From: PMP191F sp047602185
GTDB taxonomy: Bacteria; Bacteroidota; Bacteroidia; Chitinophagales; Chitinophagaceae
Direction: 5' to 3'
NCBI GenBank assembly: GCA_047602185.1
Contig: JASGHY010000001.1
Coordinates: forward strand, 3,596,001 to 3,660,000
DNA: 64,000 bases
The notes beneath the pieces were generated by a model that saw only the letters and a program-made list of their open reading frames with translations, made no database searches and was not told the origin of the DNA. Below are positions 46,485 to 54,983 of this stretch, one piece after another; the stretch's first letter is position 1, and every line of letters begins with the position of its first letter. The position numbers and the translations under genes are program-made.

Positions 46485-48131
46485 ATGCGTTACCCGCTGC
46501 TATTAATATCCATGCTGTTTGCCAGCAATGGCTTTGCTCAAACTGCTATAGATACCGCAACTGTTTCCCAGGCTGAGCGTTTGCTGGACCTGCATTTCAC
46601 CCCTTCTGAAAAAGACTCCATGCTGGATGGATTGAAAAGAAATGTACGTACCTATCAGAAAATGCATCAACAGCCCATCCCTAATAGCCTTGCCTATCCA
46701 TTTGCTTTTACACCCGCCCCTCCGGGGTTTACGATACCTGTAAAGCAGGAAGCTATCGACTGGAACCTTCCAGCTTCTGTAACTCTTCCCGCTAACAAAA
46801 ATGATCTGGCCTTTTACTCAGTAATGCAACTGGCATCATTGATAAAAAGCAAGAAGATCAGTTCGGTAGAACTTACCCGCTTTTTTCTTGATCGCCTGAA
46901 AAAATGGGGTGATACCCTTGAGTGTGTTATTACATTGACAGAAGACCTTGCGTTGCAACAGGCACAGCAGGCAGATGATGAACTAAAGAAAGGTATTTAT
47001 CGCGGTCCCCTGCATGGTATTCCCTACGGGTTAAAGGACTTGTTTGCAGTAAAAGGATATAAAACAACCTGGGGATCCGTTCCTTATAAAGACCAGGTTA
47101 TTGACGAAGACGCTTTTGTTTACACGCAACTGAAAAAGGCAGGTGCCGTACTTTGCGCCAAACTTACGTTGGGAGAACTGGCGTTTAACGATCTGTGGTT
47201 TGGTGGCAGAACCCGCAATCCCTGGAATACACAATTGGGATCGAGTGGTTCTTCCGCAGGCTCAGCATCTTCCACATCAGCAGGCTTATTACCTTTTGCA
47301 ATAGGCACAGAAACACATGGCTCTATTGTATCGCCGTCCAATGCCTGCGGTGTAACAGGATTACGCCCCACATTTGGATCAGTAAGCCGCAGTGGAGCAA
47401 TGGTGTTGAGTTGGAGTCTTGATAAAGCCGGGCCTATTTGCCGGAGTGCAGAAGATGCAGCTATTGTTTTTTATTATCTCAAAGGCACAGATGGTAAAGA
47501 CGCAAGTGCAATAAACCGCGCCTTTAATTATACCGGCAAAGTGGACTGGAAGAAATTACGCATTGCTTATGCAGCGAACTATTTCAAAAACCTGCCACAG
47601 ACAGCCCCACAATGGACTGTACTGGAAACTTATCGCAAGCTGGGTGCAACAATAGTTGCCGTTGACTTTCCTGATTCGGCTATTTATCCTTTTAATATTA
47701 TGGAACCGGTTATCAATGCGGAATCGGCTGCCGCTTTTGACGAACTGACACGCAGTAACCGCGATGACCTGATCCGTAGACAGGATAAGGGCTTCTGGCC
47801 AAATAGCTTCCGCACTGCGCGTTTTGTTCCTGCAGTGGAATATATCAATGCGAATCGTCATCGTTTTGTACTGATAGAAAAGCTGAATGCTTTTACAAAG
47901 CAATACGATGTAATTATTACGCCTACCTTTGGTGGTAGTCAACTGGCAATGACCAACCTTACCGGTCACCCGGTAGTAGTATTTCCGATAGGCTTTAATC
48001 AAAACGGACTGCCAGTGAGCATTACTTTACTTGGCAACCTGTACGAAGAAGCAACTATCCTTGCTGTAGCCAAAGCCTTCCAGGACAATACATCATTCAA
48101 TAAAAAGCACCCGGAGAAGTTTTTACAATAA
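46485..48131 (+). CDS. Exported amidase-signature hydrolase
   Basis: Periplasmic enzyme of 548 residues with signal peptide MRYPLLLISMLFASNGFAQ and a GatA-like amidase-signature domain. The Ser-cisSer-Lys triad can be read as K184 (GIPYGLKDLF), S253/S254 (LGSSGSSAGS) and nucleophile S280 (GTETHGSIVSP). It hydrolyses an amide bond in a small molecule; it is not a tRNA amidotransferase because it is exported and has no gatB/C partner. The amidohydrolase gene follows 40 bp later, so the two form an operon with a shared terminator at 49830. Confidence 0.9.
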   Translation: MRYPLLLISMLFASNGFAQTAIDTATVSQAERLLDLHFTPSEKDSMLDGLKRNVRTYQKMHQQPIPNSLAYPFAFTPAPPGFTIPVKQEAIDWNLPASVTLPANKNDLAFYSVMQLASLIKSKKISSVELTRFFLDRLKKWGDTLECVITLTEDLALQQAQQADDELKKGIYRGPLHGIPYGLKDLFAVKGYKTTWGSVPYKDQVIDEDAFVYTQLKKAGAVLCAKLTLGELAFNDLWFGGRTRNPWNTQLGSSGSSAGSASSTSAGLLPFAIGTETHGSIVSPSNACGVTGLRPTFGSVSRSGAMVLSWSLDKAGPICRSAEDAAIVFYYLKGTDGKDASAINRAFNYTGKVDWKKLRIAYAANYFKNLPQTAPQWTVLETYRKLGATIVAVDFPDSAIYPFNIMEPVINAESAAAFDELTRSNRDDLIRRQDKGFWPNSFRTARFVPAVEYINANRHRFVLIEKLNAFTKQYDVIITPTFGGSQLAMTNLTGHPVVVFPIGFNQNGLPVSITLLGNLYEEATILAVAKAFQDNTSFNKKHPEKFLQ

Positions 48132-48171
48132 AACAACCCTTCTATACTCCGATTAATAACTGCCAATAATT

Positions 48172-49794
48172 ATGAAAAGATTTTGTACTGCACTCGGGTT
48201 ACTTGCCATAGTAAGCTATAAGACCAAGGAAAAAGTTGACCTGCTGGTATATAACGCAACAGTCTATACAGTAGACAGTTCGTTTTCGACCGCTACAGCT
48301 ATGGTAGTAAAAGATGGCAAAATTGTAGCTACCGGTACCAGTGAATCACTGGAACAGCAATATGAAGCTGCGGCGAAAAATGATGTAAAAGGAGCGTTTG
48401 TATATCCCGGCCTCATTGATGCACATGCCCATTTCTATCGTTACGGGCTGGGGTTGCAAACAGCGAACCTGACTGAGACTACCGGCTGGCAGGAGATCCT
48501 TGATAAACTGAAGACCTTTGCTGCTTCACATCCTGAAGGATGGCTAATTGGCCGTGGCTGGGACCAGAATGACTGGACAATAAAAGAATTTCCTGATAAT
48601 ACACAGTTAAATACATTATTCCCGGACAGGCCCGTGATCTTAACAAGAATAGACGGGCATGCGGCCATTGCCAACCAGAAAGCACTTGATCTTGCAGGTG
48701 TAAAAGCTGGCGCTAAGCTAACCGGTGGAACTGTAGAAGTAAAGAATGGAAAACTAACGGGTATCCTGGTTGATAATGCGGTGGATCTTGTAGGAAACAT
48801 CATTCCGGCCCCAACACCTGCGCAGATGAAAGCAGGTTTGTTAGCTGCACAGCAAAATTGTTTTGAGGTAGGGTTAACAACTGTTGATGATTGTGGATTA
48901 AGCCATAGCGAAGTGAGCTTTATTGACAGTATACAAAAGGCCGGCGATCTTAAAATGCGTATGTATGCCATGCTGAGTGATGCACCGGATAATTATACTT
49001 TTTTATTCAGCAAGGGAAAGATAAAAACGGATCGCCTGAATGTACGTTCCTTTAAAGTATATGCAGATGGCGCTTTGGGTTCACGAGGAGCCTGTTTGCT
49101 GCAGCCGTATAATGATAAACCGGGTTGGCAGGGCTTCTTGCTAAGTGCCCCTGCGCACTTTGATTCTGTAGCAAAGATCATTTATGAACATGGCTTCCAG
49201 ATGTGCACACATGCTATTGGTGACTCAGGCAACAGGATCATTCTTAATACCTATGCAAAATACCTGAAAGAAAAGAATGACCTGCGCTGGCGCATAGAAC
49301 ATGCACAGGTGGTTAATCAAAGTGATTTTACATTGTTCGGCCAGTACAGCGTGATCCCTTCTGTACAGCCAACACATGCTACCAGCGATATGTATTGGGC
49401 TGGTGACCGTCTTGGAACTGAACGTGTAAAAGGTGCTTATGCCTATAAACAATTACTACAGCAAAATGGCTGGATACCATTGGGAACCGATTTTCCTGTA
49501 GAGGATATTTCGCCCTTCAAAACGTTCTATGCGGCTGTAGTACGTAAAGATGCCAAAGGATGGCCTGCGAATGGTTATCAGACAGAAAACGCACTCAGCA
49601 GGGAAGAAGCGGTACGCGGCATGACCATCTGGGCAGCCAGATCAAATTTTGAAGAGCAGGAAAAAGGAAGTCTTGAAAAAGGTAAGCTGGCTGACTTTAT
49701 CATCATTGATAAAGACCTGATGACAACCAAACCTGAGGAACTGCTTTCAATAAAAGTGCTGGCCACTTATATTAATGGGGAGAAGGTAAAATAA
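48172..49794 (+). CDS. YtcJ-like amidohydrolase
   Basis: Metal-dependent hydrolase of 540 residues in the amidohydrolase-3 group. Metal ligands are H85/H87 (DAHAHF), a His in CTHAIGDSGN, one in IEHAQVV, and Asp in GTDFPVED. The expected substrate is a cyclic or N-acyl amide, urea or similar. The N-terminus looks like a lipoprotein signal (MKRFCTALGLLAIVS), but the position where relatives have the lipobox Cys is Tyr16 (SYKTKEK). So the protein may stay uncleaved and anchored by its helix, or be inactive for lipidation. Co-transcribed with the amidase. Confidence 0.88.
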   Translation: MKRFCTALGLLAIVSYKTKEKVDLLVYNATVYTVDSSFSTATAMVVKDGKIVATGTSESLEQQYEAAAKNDVKGAFVYPGLIDAHAHFYRYGLGLQTANLTETTGWQEILDKLKTFAASHPEGWLIGRGWDQNDWTIKEFPDNTQLNTLFPDRPVILTRIDGHAAIANQKALDLAGVKAGAKLTGGTVEVKNGKLTGILVDNAVDLVGNIIPAPTPAQMKAGLLAAQQNCFEVGLTTVDDCGLSHSEVSFIDSIQKAGDLKMRMYAMLSDAPDNYTFLFSKGKIKTDRLNVRSFKVYADGALGSRGACLLQPYNDKPGWQGFLLSAPAHFDSVAKIIYEHGFQMCTHAIGDSGNRIILNTYAKYLKEKNDLRWRIEHAQVVNQSDFTLFGQYSVIPSVQPTHATSDMYWAGDRLGTERVKGAYAYKQLLQQNGWIPLGTDFPVEDISPFKTFYAAVVRKDAKGWPANGYQTENALSREEAVRGMTIWAARSNFEEQEKGSLEKGKLADFIIIDKDLMTTKPEELLSIKVLATYINGEKVK

Positions 49795-49829
49795 GACATT
49801 GTTGTATCAATATCGTTTCGTCAGATTCC

Positions 49830-49857
49830 GGCGGGTGGAGACACCCGCCATTTTTTT
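49830..49857 (+). terminator. Terminator of the amidase operon
   Basis: GGCGGGTG-GAGA-CACCCGCC with seven T residues, 35 bases after the amidohydrolase stop. Confidence 0.85.
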
Positions 49858-49869
49858 GTAGGAACAATA

Positions 49870-50643
49870 CTACTGTAACAACCCGCCCTCGTCTTTCAGG
49901 TTTACCCCGGATAGTTTTAATCGCAGTGACTCAGTAACGAGATACATTATTTTTTGCACGGCCAGCGAGATAGCCAGACCTTCCGGCCTGATATTGGAAA
50001 TGCAATTGCGTGATTCATCTGTAAGTCCCGGTGCAGGCTGATAGGTAATGTATGCACCCATGCTATCCGGTGAGCTTAAACCCGGTCTTTCACCAATCAG
50101 CAGCAATACCAGCCTGGCATTCAGTAATGCTCCTATATCATCACTAATTGCCACACGAGCCTGTTGTACCACAGTTACCGGCGCCAGGTGAAATCCTTTT
50201 TCTTTTAATAAAGGGGCCAATTCATTTACTAATGTTGCCGCGTGATGATTGATAGCCGTTGCGGACAAACCATCTGCTATTACAATAGCAATATCATATC
50301 GCTCCCCTGAAAGTGCTTTTAGTTTATCTTCTGCATCCTCATGAAGGCGACGACCAAGATCAGGACGTTGCAGGTATTGATCTCTGCCTGCTACTTTGCT
50401 ATGTAATAACAGAACGGGAAGGGCTGCCCCCTGTAATGCAGTTACAAGGTTATCGACTTCTAATGCTGAATAGACAGCATCCCGGGCATACGCATGAGCC
50501 ATTTTAAACTGCAGCCATTGTTGCATGGGCAAGGCAGTACCAGTTCGCCCCAACGCAATCCTTGCCCTGGTAAACGCCTTTAGCGATTGCCATGCATCCT
50601 GTTGGCTACCCTGCAATTTTCCGGGAAGGTCTTTTTGACTCAT
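49870..50643 (-). CDS. eutC: Ethanolamine ammonia-lyase, small subunit EutC
   Basis: A 257-residue subunit of the adenosylcobalamin-dependent enzyme that splits ethanolamine to acetaldehyde and ammonia. It has the family features TRARIALGRTG, MAHAYARDAV, DIAIVIADGLSATAI, LIGERPGLSSPDSMGAYITY and RNCISNIRPEGL. The last two help hold the cobalamin lower face. Starts 7 bp after eutB stops, so the two are co-translated. No microcompartment genes, EutA reactivase or aldehyde dehydrogenase are nearby. Confidence 0.95.
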   Translation of the reverse strand: MSQKDLPGKLQGSQQDAWQSLKAFTRARIALGRTGTALPMQQWLQFKMAHAYARDAVYSALEVDNLVTALQGAALPVLLLHSKVAGRDQYLQRPDLGRRLHEDAEDKLKALSGERYDIAIVIADGLSATAINHHAATLVNELAPLLKEKGFHLAPVTVVQQARVAISDDIGALLNARLVLLLIGERPGLSSPDSMGAYITYQPAPGLTDESRNCISNIRPEGLAISLAVQKIMYLVTESLRLKLSGVNLKDEGGLLQ

Positions 50644-50650
50644 TTGGCTC

Positions 50651-52021
50651 TTAATTTCTTAACAACAAATGTGAAGCACTAACAGATAAATGGTTCCCCT
50701 TTTCATCCATAATGCCCTGCCTGATGAGCCATTGCTCAAACTCAGGAGCAGGGCGCAGATTCAGTAATTTCCTGATAAAAAGCGTATCGTGAAAAGAAGT
50801 AGATTGATAGTTCAGCATAATATCATCGGAACCTGGTATTCCCATAATATAATTGCAACCGGCTACACCCATTAATACCAGCAGGTTGTCCATATCATCC
50901 TGATCAGCAGCAGCATGATTGGTATAGCAGATATCCATGCCCATTGGTAAGCCTAATAGCTTGGCACAAAAATGATCTTCCAGCGCAGCCCGTGTGATCT
51001 GTTTTCCATCAAACAAATATTCGGGGCCAATAAAGCCAACTACAGAATTGACCAATAGCGGATTGAAAGCCCTTGCTACTGCGTAAGCACGCGCTTCACA
51101 GGTTTGTTGATCTACTCCCCCATGTGCATTGGCAGACAAGGAACTTCCCTGCCCGGTTTCAAAGTACATAAAGTTGTTACCTACCGTACCACGATGCAGG
51201 CTGTTGGCAGCATCGTAGGCTTCTTTCAGCAAAGAAAGGCTAACGCCAAAACCAGTATTGGTTCTTTCTGTTCCGCCTATTGACTGAAACACCAGGTCCA
51301 CCGGCGCTCCACGTTCTATAATATTTAATGCAGTTGTTATATGACACAAGACACAGGACTGAACAGGAATTTCATATTTTTCACGTAATCCATCCAGCAT
51401 CTGCAGTAATGCAATAACCATAGCAGGATTGTCTGTAGCGGGGTTAATGCCAATAACAGCATCTCCACTACCATAGAGTAAGCCATCTACCACGCTCGCA
51501 GCAATGCCTTTGAGATCATCAGTAGGGTGATTGGGTTGTAATCGTGCAGAGAAATGTCCTTTTAAACCTATCGTATTGCGAAACTTTGTTATTACCTCAC
51601 ATTTTTGCGCTACACTGATAAGATCCTGGTTGCGCATCAATTTGGAAACAGCCGCAACCATTTCCGGTGTTAAACCCGGCGCTAATGCTGTTAATGTTGC
51701 TGTAGTTACCTGGTCGCTCAATAACCAATCGCGCAACTCCCCTACTGTAGCATGACTGATAACAGCAAAAGCTTCTGCATTGTGTGTATCAATAATGAGT
51801 CTTGTAATTTCATCCTCCTCATAAGGGATCACCACTTCCTGTAAAAATGTTTTCAGCGGTACATCAGCCAATGTCATTTGTGCAGCCACCCGTTCTTCAT
51901 CAGTAACTGCAGCTACCCCTGCCAGCACATCACCGGAACGTAAGGGAGATGCTTTTGCCAGTAAGGTCTTTAGATCCTCAAACCGGTAATTGAAATTATT
52001 GATGGTAATACCGAAGGACAT
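50651..52021 (-). CDS. eutB: Ethanolamine ammonia-lyase, large subunit EutB
   Basis: Catalytic TIM-barrel subunit, 456 residues, normal length. Recognised by SGDVLAGVAAVTDEERVAAQM, GHFSARLQPNHPTDDL, GDAVIGINPATDNPA, SCVLCHITTA and FETGQGSSLSANAHGGVDQQTCEARAY (conserved in two parts here). It binds ethanolamine and the adenosyl group, with EutC completing the cobalamin site. Separated from the upstream permease by a mosaic repeat of nearly 400 bp, which is unusual inside a probable operon. Confidence 0.95.
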   Translation of the reverse strand: MSFGITINNFNYRFEDLKTLLAKASPLRSGDVLAGVAAVTDEERVAAQMTLADVPLKTFLQEVVIPYEEDEITRLIIDTHNAEAFAVISHATVGELRDWLLSDQVTTATLTALAPGLTPEMVAAVSKLMRNQDLISVAQKCEVITKFRNTIGLKGHFSARLQPNHPTDDLKGIAASVVDGLLYGSGDAVIGINPATDNPAMVIALLQMLDGLREKYEIPVQSCVLCHITTALNIIERGAPVDLVFQSIGGTERTNTGFGVSLSLLKEAYDAANSLHRGTVGNNFMYFETGQGSSLSANAHGGVDQQTCEARAYAVARAFNPLLVNSVVGFIGPEYLFDGKQITRAALEDHFCAKLLGLPMGMDICYTNHAAADQDDMDNLLVLMGVAGCNYIMGIPGSDDIMLNYQSTSFHDTLFIRKLLNLRPAPEFEQWLIRQGIMDEKGNHLSVSASHLLLRN

Positions 52022-52034
52022 GGGAGTAAGTTAG

Positions 52035-52415
52035 TGTAAATCCGGGTTATAAGTTATAGGTTGTAGGTTATAAGTTTTTTGCGGAAGGCCCAACGCAGAA
52101 CGCTTAACGCAAATACAAGTTGTAAGTTATAGGTTATAAGTTGTAGGTAAATACAGGCTAAATGCTTAACGCAGAACGCGAATACAGTCCGGAAGAAAAT
52201 ATCGAATGTTGAATAATGAATATCGAATTTCGAAGGAAAATGCAAAGAGATAGAAGTATGAGGTTTGTCCCTGAAGGATTTAACTGCAAATTGCCAACTG
52301 CCAACTGGTATTCCTCGCGACTCGTAGCTCAAAGCTCGCAGCTTACCCTCACGACTGACGATTCACGTCTCACGATTGCCGATTGCCGTCTGCCGATTCA
52401 CGACTCACGGTTTTC
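52035..52415 (+). repeat. Fixed-order intergenic mosaic, copy 12 (F-J-F-J-B-E-H-D)
   Basis: Forward order with the F-J unit doubled: F (TTATAAGTTATAGGTTGTAG), J (CAACGCAGAACGCTTAACGC), F and J again, B (AATATCGAATTTCGAAGG), E inverted (AACTGCAAATTGCCAACTG), H (GACTCGTAGCTCAAAGCTCG), D (ATTGCCGTCTGCCGATTCAC). It lies between the permease stop and the eutB start, inside a same-strand gene set. Confidence 0.75.
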
Positions 52416-52417
52416 TT

Positions 52418-53728
52418 TCACATTTCACTTTTCAGGTCTGCCGCTTTATTCTTTCCCCATAACCAGAAAATGCCTCCTGCAAGCAGTAACCCTGCAAAAA
52501 ACAATACACTCAGCCACACATTGAACCATACAATTGCCACTAAACAAACCAATGCCAGGACCAATGCTATCAATGGCAACCAGGGGTATAAGGGAACTTT
52601 AAAAGGCCGTTCGAGCAAAGGCTCTTTTCGCCTCAGGATAAAAAGGCTGATCATGCTGATTATATATAATACAATTGCGCCCAATGCAGAGATGATAATT
52701 ACTTTGTCTGCCGAACCAATGAAAAGCGCAATAATCCCAATTACCCCTCCAACTACCAATGACCAATGCGGTGTTTGAAAACGTTTATTGACCGCTGCCA
52801 GGAAGCCCGGTAAAAAACCGCTTCGCGCCAACGCAAACATCTGTCGTGAATAACCAAGAATGATACTGTGGAAGGACGCCACCAGTCCAAATAAACCAAT
52901 ACCGGCAAAGAGTTTTGTCCAGTTATTCTGTTTGCCCAACACAATTCCTATTGCTTCAGGCAGAGGATAATCAATATTGCTGAGCAAACGCCAGTCTGTA
53001 ATACCACCCGTAAAGATCATTACCCCCAGTGCCAGGACCACCAGTGTGAAGATACCATAGATGTATCCCCGTGGGATGGTACGTTGCGGATCTTTTACCT
53101 CTTCGGCAGCCATTGCCACTCCTTCAATAGCAAGGTAGAACCAGATGGCATAAGGTAATGCAGCAAAAACACCACTCCAGCCATTATCCATAGGGTGTTG
53201 TAAAAAGTTATGTGCAGAGAAAGAGGGGGCTACTATGCCCATGAACAATAGTAATTCACCAACTGCCAGCAATGTTACTATCAAGGTAAATACAGCAGAT
53301 TCTTTTATGCCCAACAGGTTTACCAGCGTAAACAGCACAAAGCAGGCAATACCCGTACCTACTACCGGCATTGCAGGATACAGAAAATGTACATAGCTGC
53401 CCAATGCAAAAGCGATAGCAGGAGGAGCCAGTAAGAACTCAACTAATGTAGCATATCCTGCAATCAGCCCTCCCAACGGCCCCAGGGCCTTGTAGGCATA
53501 CGCAAATGGGCCGCCCGCATGGGGAATGGCAGTTGTGAGCTCTGTGAAACTGAAAATAAAACTGATGTAGAAAATAGTGACGATCAATGTGGCGATCAGT
53601 AAACCGATTGTTCCGGCTTCTCCCCAGCCATAGTTCCAGCCAAAATATTCACCGGAAATAACCAGGCCAACAGCAATTGCCCAGAGATGCACGGGCTTTA
53701 AAACTTTTTTTAATGCAGGTGCCGACAT
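52418..53728 (-). CDS. eat: Ethanolamine-permease-like APC transporter
   Basis: Inner-membrane transporter of 436 residues in the amino acid-polyamine-organocation superfamily, about 12 TM helices. The unwound TM1 motif is WAIAVGLVISGEYFGWNYGW, which fits ethanolamine permeases. TM6 has LPYAIWFYLAIEGVAMAAEEVKDPQRTIP. With eutB and eutC downstream on the same strand, uptake of ethanolamine is the likely role. The C-terminal tail is short (KNKAADLKSEM) and stops at the edge of the mosaic repeat. Confidence 0.88.
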   Translation of the reverse strand: MSAPALKKVLKPVHLWAIAVGLVISGEYFGWNYGWGEAGTIGLLIATLIVTIFYISFIFSFTELTTAIPHAGGPFAYAYKALGPLGGLIAGYATLVEFLLAPPAIAFALGSYVHFLYPAMPVVGTGIACFVLFTLVNLLGIKESAVFTLIVTLLAVGELLLFMGIVAPSFSAHNFLQHPMDNGWSGVFAALPYAIWFYLAIEGVAMAAEEVKDPQRTIPRGYIYGIFTLVVLALGVMIFTGGITDWRLLSNIDYPLPEAIGIVLGKQNNWTKLFAGIGLFGLVASFHSIILGYSRQMFALARSGFLPGFLAAVNKRFQTPHWSLVVGGVIGIIALFIGSADKVIIISALGAIVLYIISMISLFILRRKEPLLERPFKVPLYPWLPLIALVLALVCLVAIVWFNVWLSVLFFAGLLLAGGIFWLWGKNKAADLKSEM

Positions 53729-53901
53729 AGCGATGCAGTATGTTTTGGTAGAATTAAACTAACATATGGCAGGCAACCTGTTCTAAAGATACCTGTTTGC
53801 AGGCATACCATTAAAAGTAATTTAATGTTTCCGTAACGCCTGTAGTGCCGTTTTCAAATAACATAAAACCCATTCCAGACAGCGATACGACGAAAATTTG
53901 G

Positions 53902-53909
53902 TAACTTTG
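53902..53909 (+). promoter_or_regulatory. -7 box just upstream of the amidotransferase gene
   Basis: TAACTTTG, a perfect TAnnTTTG, ends six bases before the ATG at 53915, predicting a leaderless or near-leaderless mRNA. No -33 TTTG at 19 bases. Confidence 0.4.
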
Positions 53910-53914
53910 CAGCG

Positions 53915-54763
53915 ATGTACAAGACCCAACAGCAACAAATTATCCGTGTAGCAATCCTTGACCTCTATGAAGGGCATGCCAATCAGGGCATGCGTTGTTT
54001 ACGTGAGCTGTTGCAGGAATTTGCTCAAAAGAACCAGTTTAAACTGGTATGTGATGAGTTTGATGTACGTCTGAAAAAACAGGTCCCCGATCTTTCCTAC
54101 GATCTTTATATTTCCAGTGGTGGTCCCGGTTCTCCGCTCGATAGTGAGGGCAGCGAATGGGAAAATCTTTACTTTAACTGGATCCGGCAGACAGTGGATT
54201 ATAACCTGGATACTAATAATGCTGATAAGAAGCCGGTGTTCTTTATTTGTCACTCCTTCCAGTTAGCATGCCGCTATTTTGATGTAGCGAAAGTAGCACG
54301 CAGGCGTTCTACAGCCTTCGGTGTATTTCCTGTACACATGCTGCCTGATGGTGTTAGCGAACCCATCTTTGCCGGTTTGCAGGATCCTTTTTATGTACTG
54401 GACAGCCGCGATTACCAGGTAGTACAACCTAATTACGAACGTTTACAGGAACTTGGCGCCAGCCTGCTGGCCATTGAAAAGGAACGTCCTCATGTTCCGC
54501 TGGAACGGGCTATCATGGGCATTCGTTTTAATGAATATATGATCGGTACACAGTTTCACCCCGAAGCTGATGCTATAGGTACCAGTATGTACCTGCAACG
54601 TGATGACCGCAAACAGATCGTTGTTGACAATCATGGTTTTGAAAAATGGCAATCCATGATCGAGCAACTGAATGATCCTGATAAAATTCTTTATACTTAC
54701 GCGCACGTAATTCCTAATTTCCTGAATATTGCAACAGAGCAGTTGGTGGGCGAGGAATCGTGA
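53915..54763 (+). CDS. Class I glutamine amidotransferase
   Basis: Cytoplasmic protein of 282 residues with a GMP-synthase-like glutaminase fold. The triad is C112 (FFICHSFQLAC), H215 and E217 (GTQFHPEAD), and an oxyanion-strand SSGGPGSPLD is visible at 68-76. It would release ammonia from glutamine, or act as a gamma-glutamyl hydrolase, for a partner ligase. The obvious partner is the ATP-grasp-like protein at 54984, which follows on the same strand, and the GCS2 gene upstream. Confidence 0.88.
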   Translation: MYKTQQQQIIRVAILDLYEGHANQGMRCLRELLQEFAQKNQFKLVCDEFDVRLKKQVPDLSYDLYISSGGPGSPLDSEGSEWENLYFNWIRQTVDYNLDTNNADKKPVFFICHSFQLACRYFDVAKVARRRSTAFGVFPVHMLPDGVSEPIFAGLQDPFYVLDSRDYQVVQPNYERLQELGASLLAIEKERPHVPLERAIMGIRFNEYMIGTQFHPEADAIGTSMYLQRDDRKQIVVDNHGFEKWQSMIEQLNDPDKILYTYAHVIPNFLNIATEQLVGEES

Positions 54764-54764
54764 G

Positions 54765-54960
54765 TAGCTGAAGCAAGTGAATAGTCAGTGGTGAATAGTG
54801 AATGTCGGCTCCTTGTAAACTTATCAACCTTTCAGTTCTTCAACTTCTTGTGCCTTGCCTCTTGTGTATTTTCAGACTTCTGCCACCAGACCTCATACTT
54901 CGGTTTTTCTCGTTTTCAAATTCTTTCTCTTTGACCATTCAATATTCTAATTTGCCGTAA
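54765..54960 (-). repeat. Intergenic mosaic, degenerate copy 13
   Basis: D-like beginning (GTGAGTAGCTGAAGCAAGTG), GTGAATAGTGAATG words as in copy 3, then C-like (CTTATCAACCTTTCAG) and CTTGTGCCTTGCC. It is the most decayed of the recognised copies. Confidence 0.45.
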
Positions 54961-54983
54961 CTTTCCTATTATAAATTACCGTT

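Noticed and set aside
50651..52021. eutB operon as part of a bacterial microcompartment
   Set aside because: No shell-protein genes in the window.
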